A stretch of 34,373 bases of DNA from Curvibacter soli (lineage in GTDB: Bacteria > Pseudomonadota > Gammaproteobacteria > Burkholderiales > Burkholderiaceae_C), in contig NZ_JARGEN010000062.1 of the NCBI RefSeq assembly GCF_029211125.1, positions 1 through 34,373 on the forward strand, in the 5' to 3' direction. The number at the start of each line of letters is the position of its first letter. Positions within the stretch are counted from its first letter, which is position 1. Position numbers and translations under genes: made by a program. Below the pieces are notes generated by a model that was not told the origin of the DNA, did no database searches, and saw only the letters and a list, made by a program, of their open reading frames with translations. Below, piece after piece: positions 26,888 to 34,373 of the stretch.

Positions 26888-27877
26888 ATGCTGCCCTGGC
26901 GGCCTGCTGCGAGAATCGCGCGCGTGCTGTCCGTCCTCGCCGTCGCCTTCCCCTTCTTCGCCCTGGTGCTGTGCGGCTACGCGGCCACGCGGCGCGGGTT
27001 GCTGCCGCAGTCCGCCATTCCGGGGCTCAACGCCTTCGTGCTGTTCTTCGCGCTGCCGTGCATGCTGTACCGCTTCGGCGCCGCAACGCCGGTCGGGCTG
27101 CTGCTGGACCCCGGCGCATTGGGCATCTACCTGGCTTGCGCGCTGGCCATGGTGGGGCTGGCCGTGGCCTGGGCGCGGCGGCAGCGCCTGGGCTGGAACG
27201 ACGCGGCCTTCGGCGCGCTGGTGGCGGCGTTCCCCAACACCGGCTTCATGGGCGTGCCGCTGCTCGCGGCGCTGCTGGGCGCGCAGGCCGCGGGGCCGGT
27301 GATGCTGGCGATCGCCGTGGACATGGTGATCACCACCTCGCTGTGCATCGCGCTGTCACGGCTCGACGGCGCGGGCGGCGTAGGCCCGGCGCTGCGGCGC
27401 GCGCTGCGCGGCATGCTGGCCAACCCGATGGCCTGGTCCATTGCGCTGGGGGCGCTGGCCTCGGCGCTGCAATGGCGGCTGCCCGGGCCGCTGGAGCAGT
27501 TGGTGGCGCTGCTGGCGGGGGCGGCGTCGCCCGTGGCGCTGTTTACCATCGGCGCGGTGCTGGCGCGCTCGCGGATGAACGCCCACGAGCATGTCCCGGC
27601 GCGGGCCTACGTGCCGCTGGCGCTGGCCAAGCTCGTGCTGCACCCGCTGCTGGTGTTCGGGGCGGGCCGCGCGGCCATGGCGCTGGGCCTGCCGCTGGCC
27701 GCGCCCGCGCTCACCGCGCTGGTGCTGGTGGCGGCGCTGCCGGGCGCCAGCAACGTGTCGCTGCTGGCCGAGCGCTTCGGCGCGCACACGGGGCGCATCG
27801 CGCGCATCATCCTCGTGTCCACGGCGCTGTCTTTCCTGAGCTTCTCCGCCGCAGTGGCGTGGCTGGCACCGCGTTGA
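26888..27877 (+). CDS. AEC family (auxin efflux carrier-like) transporter
   Basis: A 329-residue membrane protein with about ten helices in two five-helix halves. FPFFALVLCGYAATRRGLLP and FVLFFALPCMLYRFG start the first half. VAAFPNTGFMGVPLLAALLG carries the conserved FxNxxFMGxPL block. LLAGAASPVALFTIGAVLAR opens the second half, with LPGASNVSLLAERFG near the end. Bacterial members include malonate transporters such as MdcF, but the substrate is not evident. The ATG at 26888 is used; an in-frame GTG at 26924 (reading VLSVLAVAFPFF) matches the usual family start better and may be the true one. Its stop codon adjoins a dispersed repeat. Confidence 0.85.
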   Translation: MLPWRPAARIARVLSVLAVAFPFFALVLCGYAATRRGLLPQSAIPGLNAFVLFFALPCMLYRFGAATPVGLLLDPGALGIYLACALAMVGLAVAWARRQRLGWNDAAFGALVAAFPNTGFMGVPLLAALLGAQAAGPVMLAIAVDMVITTSLCIALSRLDGAGGVGPALRRALRGMLANPMAWSIALGALASALQWRLPGPLEQLVALLAGAASPVALFTIGAVLARSRMNAHEHVPARAYVPLALAKLVLHPLLVFGAGRAAMALGLPLAAPALTALVLVAALPGASNVSLLAERFGAHTGRIARIILVSTALSFLSFSAAVAWLAPR

Positions 27878-27941
27878 TAGCTCCTATTTTGATAGCTATC
27901 AGCGCTGGAATATAAAGCGCCGGAGGCATATTTTGCTCAAA
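27878..27941 (+). repeat. Dispersed repeat, copy 5, between convergent genes
   Basis: It reads tagctcctattttgatagct, atcagcgctggaatataaag, then cgccggaggcatattttgct. It carries the family pattern: tttt, atagct, AGCGCtggaataTAAAGCGC-like centre, ggaggc and a tttt tail. It lies exactly in the 76-base gap between the AEC stop and the priA stop. A T-rich tail on both sides of a small stem means it could end transcription in both directions, which is inference. Confidence 0.75.
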
Positions 27942-27953
27942 GAATTCGGGGGC

Positions 27954-30065
27954 TCAGATTGCCAGTGGATCGACGTCGATGGCCCAGCGCACCAGTCCCC
28001 TGTGCGCCGGGTCGGCGCGCAGGGCATGCAGCGCGTCCTGCCATGCGGCCAGCAACTGCTGCAGCGCCGCGCGCGAAGGGCTTTCCACGAGCATCTGCGC
28101 GCGCTCGATGTCGGCCACGCGCTGCACCGCCATCGGCACGGCCGGGTAGAGCGTGACCTGCGCCGCGCCCGGCAGCCCCCCGGCCTGCGCGGCGGCGGCG
28201 CCCAGGAAGCCCTGCGCCACCTCCTGCGTGCGGGCCTCGGCGCGCACCAGCGCCTGGTAGGCGAAGGGTGGCATGGCGGCGGCGGCGCGCTCGGCCAACT
28301 GCTGCGCGGCGAAGGCCGGGTAGTCGTGGCTGCGCAGCGCGGCAAACAGCGGATGGCCCGGGTGGGCGGTCTGCACCCACAGTTCGGCCGCCGTGCCTTG
28401 TGCCGCCCTGGCGGCCATGAAGGCCGCGTCCCGTCCAGCGCGGCCCCCCGCCTGCATGAGCAGCGAGAACAGTCGCTCGGCGGCGCGGAAGTCGCTGGAG
28501 AACAGCGCGCCGTCGGGGTTCACTGCGGTCACCAGCGTGATGCGGCGGAAGTCATGGCCCTTGGCGATCATCTGCGTGCCCACCAGCACATCGACGCTGC
28601 CGTCGTGCACGGCGGCCAGGTGCGCTTGCAGCGCGCCCTTGGCGCGGGTGCTGTCGGCGTCGATGCGGGCGATGCGCACGGGCATGCCGTCGGGGCGGCG
28701 GGCGTCGGCCAGCAACTCGGCCAGGTGCTCCTCGAGCCGCTCGGTGCCTCGGCCCAGCGGCGCGATGTCGAGGTTGCCGCAGCTCGGGCAGGCGCGGGGC
28801 ACGCGCTGCGTGAAGCCGCAGTGGTGGCAGCGCAGCGTGCGATCGGCCTTGTGGAACACCTGGTAGGCGCTGCAGTGCGGGCAGTCGCTCTTCCAGCCGC
28901 AGTCGACGCAGTGCAGCACGGGCGCATAGCCGCGCCGGTTGAGCAGCACCATGGCCTGCTCGCCGCGCGCGATGCGCTCGCGCACCGCTGCCAGCAGCGG
29001 GGCGGAGAAGAGGGTGTTGCGCGGCTGCTGGTTCATGTCCACCAGCCGGACACGCGGCAGCGCGCCCGCGCCCACGCGTGCGGGCATGGCCAGGCGCACG
29101 TAGCGCCCGCCGGGGTCCGTCGGGGCGTGGCTGGCCGGCGGGCGGCTGTGGTGCCAGCTCTCCAGCGAGGGGGTGGCCGACCCCAGCACCACCGTGGCGC
29201 CTTCCGTGTGGCCGCGCCAGACGGCCAGGTCGCGCGCCGAATAGCGCGCGCCTTCCTGCTGCTTGTAGCTCGGGTCGTGTTCTTCATCGACGACGATCAG
29301 GCGCAGGCGCGGCAGGCTGGCGAACACCGCCATGCGCGTGCCCAGCACGATGCGCGCCGCGCCGGCGTGCGCGGCCAGCCAGCTTTTCAGGCGCTGGGGG
29401 TTGCTCATGCCGCTGTGCAGCGACACCACGGCATCGGCGCCAAAGCGCGCGGTGAAGCGGGCTTCGAGCTGCGGCGTGAGGTTGATCTCGGGCACCATGA
29501 CGAGCGCCTGCGCGCCCGGCTCCGTGGCCAGCAGGCGCTGCACGCAGCGCAGGTAGACCTCGGTTTTGCCGCTGCCGGTGGCGCCGAACAGCAGGAACGG
29601 CCCGCCGCCCTCGGCGATGCGCGCCAGCGCGGCGGCCTGCTCGGGCGTGAGCGGCGGCAGCGCCTGCAGGCCGGCGGCATCCGTAGCGGGCGCCCCCGCC
29701 GCCCGACGCTGCAGGCGGCGCGCGAGTTGCGCGGCGCTCAGCCCGCGCAATTGGGGCGGCAGCGCGGCCAGCGCGACTTCGCCCAGGCCGCGCTGGTAGT
29801 AGCGCGCGGTGAAGGTCGCCAGTTGCCGCCAGGACGCGCCCAGCGGCGGCAGGCCGTCGAGCACGCCGGCCACGGCCCGCGGCGCCATGCCGGCGGGCAT
29901 GGCGGGCGCGGGGCCGTCCCACACCACGCCCAGCATCTCGCGCGAACCCAAAGGCACGCGCACCAGGGCACCGGGCGCAAGTGGCTGCTCGCTGGCGTAC
30001 GTCAGCAGCCCGCCCACCGCGCTGTGCGCGGGGGTGGGTACGGCAACCGGGACGGAGTGGGGCAT
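27954..30065 (-). CDS. priA: Primosomal protein N' (replication restart helicase)
   Basis: A 703-residue superfamily 2 helicase that rebuilds stalled replication forks and loads the primosome. The N-terminal DNA-binding region (VPVAVPTPAHSAVGGLLTYA, about 1-100) is followed by Walker A GATGSGKT at 161-168 and the DEEHD box at 260-264. Eight zinc-binding cysteines are all present at 386, 389, 395, 398, 413, 416, 426 and 429. Later motifs include VLVGTQMIAKGHDF and QAGGRAGR. The start at 30065 is where PriA homology begins; the same frame stays open upstream to 30497 through non-homologous sequence that repeats itself. It follows hemE on the same strand after a 653-base gap. Confidence 0.95.
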   Translation of the reverse strand: MPHSVPVAVPTPAHSAVGGLLTYASEQPLAPGALVRVPLGSREMLGVVWDGPAPAMPAGMAPRAVAGVLDGLPPLGASWRQLATFTARYYQRGLGEVALAALPPQLRGLSAAQLARRLQRRAAGAPATDAAGLQALPPLTPEQAAALARIAEGGGPFLLFGATGSGKTEVYLRCVQRLLATEPGAQALVMVPEINLTPQLEARFTARFGADAVVSLHSGMSNPQRLKSWLAAHAGAARIVLGTRMAVFASLPRLRLIVVDEEHDPSYKQQEGARYSARDLAVWRGHTEGATVVLGSATPSLESWHHSRPPASHAPTDPGGRYVRLAMPARVGAGALPRVRLVDMNQQPRNTLFSAPLLAAVRERIARGEQAMVLLNRRGYAPVLHCVDCGWKSDCPHCSAYQVFHKADRTLRCHHCGFTQRVPRACPSCGNLDIAPLGRGTERLEEHLAELLADARRPDGMPVRIARIDADSTRAKGALQAHLAAVHDGSVDVLVGTQMIAKGHDFRRITLVTAVNPDGALFSSDFRAAERLFSLLMQAGGRAGRDAAFMAARAAQGTAAELWVQTAHPGHPLFAALRSHDYPAFAAQQLAERAAAAMPPFAYQALVRAEARTQEVAQGFLGAAAAQAGGLPGAAQVTLYPAVPMAVQRVADIERAQMLVESPSRAALQQLLAAWQDALHALRADPAHRGLVRWAIDVDPLAI

Positions 30066-30110
30066 GGGGTTTACGGGCGGGTTTTGCTGCAAGGTCTGGG
30101 AAGTGCCGCT

Positions 30111-30718
30111 AAGCCATTGTTCTGAAAGGTGTTGCGTCGGTTGCCCCGGTTTTCTGTGGATAACTATGTTGACATGCCATGGTGCAACGCCGCAAACCCG
30201 CATGGGCAAAGGCTTGCAACATATTGCCCACCAAAAGGGCAGAAGAGAATATCCATATGAATCAATGGGTTGAGTTGCAACGTGAAGCCGGAATGGCGCA
30301 AGGCGCGGGTAAACACTGCCTGTGTTCCGGCGCCGGAGCCTGTGTGCATAAGTCAAATCTAGAACGGCGTGGATTTGTTTCAGATTGAACCCGGCAGCGG
30401 AAGTCACCTCACAAGGACGATGTAAGCCATTGATTTTGAACCGTTGTGGCGGCAATCCAGAATTTCTGTGGATAACTTTGTTGATAGGACGCCGCAACCA
30501 GCGCCGAGCCCTTGAAAATCAAGGCTTTCTTCACTTTGCCCACGAAATCGGCAATGGTGCGGGTTCCTTATGAATCAAGCACTTGCGTACGCTACGCGTT
30601 TGATAGCGGGGTGCCGCACCGTCCCAGCGCATCACTGCGCCGCAGCACGATTTTTGTGCATAAGTATGGTGCCGAAAGTCTATTTGCATAGCGTGGCAGG
30701 CCCGTCTGTCAAGCGTTT
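30111..30718. repeat. Diverged 312-bp tandem duplication between priA and hemE
   Basis: Unit 1 begins aagccattgttctgaa at 30111; unit 2 begins aagccattgattttgaa at 30424 and runs to about the hemE stop. Landmarks keep a constant offset: ctgtggataac (30155 and 30467, 312 apart), aaggctt (30209 and 30521, 312), ttgccca (30224 and 30536, 312), atgaatcaa (30257 and 30570, 313), tgtgcataagt (30343 and 30655, 312). The units differ at many positions, so the duplication is old and only short blocks are kept. Most of the 653-base gap without genes is made of these two units. Confidence 0.75.
30155..30663 (-). promoter_or_regulatory. Cluster of DnaA-box-like sites
   Basis: On the minus strand TTATCCACA, the consensus DnaA box, occurs exactly at 30155-30163 and 30467-30475. 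TTATGCACA, one mismatch away, occurs at 30343-30351 and 30655-30663. The spacings are 188, 124 and 188 bases, because each duplicated unit carries one perfect and one near site. The region is more AT-rich than its neighbours. It lies upstream of priA, a replication-restart gene. It could titrate DnaA, control priA or be part of an origin; the sequence alone does not decide. Confidence 0.55.
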
Positions 30719-31813
30719 TCAGGCCTGGCGCAGCTTGCGCGAATGGCCATGCACGGCTTCCACCAGGGCGGCCACGTGGTCGGGCGGCGTGTACTGGCTG
30801 ATGCCGTGGCCCAGGTTGAAGATGTGCGTGGGGCCGCTGCCCGCGCCGGTGTGCGGGGTGCCGAAGCGGTCGAGCACGCGGCGGGCCTCGGCCTGCACCA
30901 CTGCGGGCGGGGCGAACAGCACGGCGGGATCGAGGTTGCCTTGCAGCGCCTTGTCCGCGCCGTCCACGCAGGCGCGCGCGGCGCCCAGGTCCACGGTCCA
31001 GTCCAGGCCCAGCACCTCGCAGTCCAGGTCGGCCATGGCGGCCAGCCACGGGCCGCCGCCCTTGGTGAAGACGATGCGCGGCACGTCCTGCCCGTCCGGG
31101 CCGGTGCGCTGGAGCTGCGCCAGCACGCGCGCCGTGTAGGCCAGGCTGAAGGCCTGGAACGCGCCGTCGGCCAGCACGCCGCCCCAACTGTCGAACACCA
31201 TTACGGCCTGCGCGCCCGCGTCGATCTGGGCGTTCAGGTAGGCTGCCACGGCGTCGGCGTTCACGGCCAGGATGCGGTGCATCAGGTCTGGGCGGGCGTA
31301 GAGCATGGTCTTGACCCGGCGGTAGTCGTCGCTGCCCTGGCCCTCGACCATGTAGCAGGCCAGCGTCCAGGGGCTGCCCGAGAAGCCGATCAGCGGCACG
31401 CGCCCGGCCAGCGCGCGGCGGATCGAGGCCACGGCGTCGAACACGTAGCGCAGCCGTTCCATGTCCGGCACGGCCAGGCGGGCCACGGCGGCCTCGCTGC
31501 GCACCGGCGCGTCGAAGCGCGGACCCTCGCCCTGCGCGAACGACAGCCCCAGGCCCATGGCGTCGGGCACGGTGAGGATGTCGGAAAACAGGATGGCGGC
31601 GTCGAGCGGGTAGCGGGCCAGCGGCTGCAGCGTGACCTCGGTGGCGTAGTCCACGTTCGTCGCCAGCCCCATGAAGCTGCCGGCCTTGGCGCGGGTTGCC
31701 ACGTATTCGGGCAGGTAGCGCCCGGCCTGGCGCATCAGCCACAGGGGCGTGTAGTCGGTGGCCTGGCGGCGGCAGGCGCGCAGGAAGGTGTCGTTCTGGA
31801 GCGGGGCAAACAT
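30719..31813 (-). CDS. hemE: Uroporphyrinogen decarboxylase
   Basis: A 364-residue cytosolic enzyme converting uroporphyrinogen III to coproporphyrinogen III in haem synthesis. The N-terminal signature [20 protein letters not shown] contains the Arg-rich substrate loop ([11 protein letters not shown]). Asp of [19 protein letters not shown] is the usual catalytic aspartate region. [19 protein letters not shown] and [20 protein letters not shown] are the other family signatures. Length matches HemE (about 355-365). The start at 31813 ([13 protein letters not shown]) is the family start. It is divergent from fusA with a 130-base gap and is followed on the same strand by priA after the duplicated region. 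Confidence 0.96.
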   Translation of the reverse strand: MFAPLQNDTFLRACRRQATDYTPLWLMRQAGRYLPEYVATRAKAGSFMGLATNVDYATEVTLQPLARYPLDAAILFSDILTVPDAMGLGLSFAQGEGPRFDAPVRSEAAVARLAVPDMERLRYVFDAVASIRRALAGRVPLIGFSGSPWTLACYMVEGQGSDDYRRVKTMLYARPDLMHRILAVNADAVAAYLNAQIDAGAQAVMVFDSWGGVLADGAFQAFSLAYTARVLAQLQRTGPDGQDVPRIVFTKGGGPWLAAMADLDCEVLGLDWTVDLGAARACVDGADKALQGNLDPAVLFAPPAVVQAEARRVLDRFGTPHTGAGSGPTHIFNLGHGISQYTPPDHVAALVEAVHGHSRKLRQA

Positions 31814-31943
31814 GGGCCGGATTGTCGCAGGGCCGCCCCCGCAAGCTCCCGCGCGCCACGGCGCCGGGAAAGGCATACAGTTGCCGTGCCCTTGCGGCCA
31901 TGCCCTTTGGTCGTATCTGTGCCTGTCTGATAGGAGAATTGGC

Positions 31944-34046
<2,103 letters not shown>

Positions 34047-34052
34047 AACCCC

Positions 34053-34079
34053 CTGAAACAGCCGGGATGGCTGTTTCAG
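34053..34079 (+). terminator. Intrinsic terminator after fusA
   Basis: CTGAAACAGCC (34053-34063) and GGCTGTTTCAG (34069-34079) form a perfect 11-bp stem with a five-base loop, seven bases after the fusA stop. Only a short T-rich stretch (acctttcg) follows, so termination may lean on the strong stem. Confidence 0.8.
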
Positions 34080-34107
34080 ACCTTTCGGGAGCCGCCCCCC
34101 GCCCATG

Positions 34108-34248
34108 CTTGCCATCGCCTCGCTGGAAGCGCAGAACCATTTCGGTGACGCTGCAGCAGCCCATGGCCATCGGCGGGCGCGGCCTGCGCGTGGACATGGG
34201 TGCGAGCATCGGCGTCGGCCATGCACCCGCCGCTCGAAGGCTCCTGCA
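34108..34248 (+). pseudogene. Possible remnant of a GGDEF domain, cut by an R element
   Basis: The frame from 34145 reads VTLQQPMAIGGRGLRVDMGA and SIGVGHAPAARRLLQ. This resembles the second half of a GGDEF domain ('l..p..i.g..l.v..SIGv', then '..LL..AD'). The preceding bases read LAIASLEAQNHF in another frame, suggesting a frameshift at about 34144. The stretch stops at a run of nine G and R element copy 4 begins 13 bases later. The metal and catalytic motif itself is missing. The assignment rests on a short stretch and is tentative. Confidence 0.4.
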
Positions 34249-34269
34249 GGGGGGGGGATGAAGCCTCTG

Positions 34270-34373
34270 ATCCTGGAAACAGCAGTTGACCGCTTCGTAT
34301 CCCTTGCCAGGCCGCATGAAATCGAGCGTTGACGGCTTCGATGGGGTTCACCTCATGGGTGAGAGCGCCATGC
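34270..34373 (+). repeat. R element copy 4, cut by the window end
   Basis: It reads atcctggaaacagcagttga, then ccaggccgcatgaaatcgag, and ends gggtgagagcgccatgc at the window edge. It matches the core of copy 1 with few differences, so it is a young copy. The right end lies outside the window. It is preceded by a nine-G run (34249-34257). Confidence 0.78.

Noticed and set aside
24244-27915. Plus-strand open frame of over 1200 codons opposite pldA/rep and overlapping the AEC gene
   Set aside because: It has no recognisable motif; both strands' true genes are well defined by conserved motifs.

Overview
The window is GC-rich chromosomal DNA of a betaproteobacterium, almost certainly a Comamonadaceae member (Acidovorax/Alicycliphilus/Comamonas type). 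The basis is the gene content (PhaM-like phasin regulator, DUF3567 and DUF3108 proteins, a hemE-priA pair, a stand-alone fusA paralogue, short PutA with a divergent Lrp gene) and short repeats of a kind I remember as typical of that family. No rRNA, tRNA or CRISPR array was seen. The left edge cuts a gene and the right edge falls inside a repeat.

Layout. 1-660: start of an unknown gene, an IS630-type transposase remnant and a 166-bp imperfect palindrome. 658-2716: a YXWGXW-type protein gene broken by an amber codon, then a tandem glycine riboswitch in front of a dadA-like amino acid dehydrogenase. 2811-4369: GST and EamA transporter genes. 4441-5033: two copies of a MITE-like repeat ('R element') next to a LysR remnant. 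4976-6947: PhaM and a FIST protein. 7008-8335: a copper-type cluster (DUF2946, TonB-receptor remnant, PCu(A)C chaperone). 8417-13439: MarC, FAH-family hydrolase with divergent IclR regulator, DUF3108, DUF3567 and a ChaN-like lipoprotein. 13417-16128: a PAS-GGDEF-EAL protein. 16223-19060: purU and glcD separated by debris. 19371-23028: a third R element, putA and its likely Lrp regulator. 23063-26826: a truncated DUF3617 gene, pldA and rep. 26888-30065: an AEC transporter and priA. 30066-30718: a gene-free stretch holding a diverged 312-bp tandem duplication with DnaA-box-like sites. 30719-34046: hemE and fusA. 34053-34373: a terminator, a possible GGDEF remnant and a fourth R element.

Functionally the genes are mostly housekeeping (replication restart, haem, elongation factor, one-carbon metabolism) and amino or organic acid catabolism (dadA, putA, glcD, FAH). 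The most interesting theme is repeats entering genes. A roughly 60-bp dispersed repeat occurs five times: twice read in frame inside putA, once between the glycine riboswitch and dadA, once between convergent genes and once inside the copper cluster. A second repeat type appears as a 30-residue in-frame insert in Rep helicase. An R element supplies the last codons and stop of putA. Several genes (TonB receptor, LysR, DUF3617, YXWGXW, GGDEF) are decaying, two of them apparently through in-frame internal deletions.
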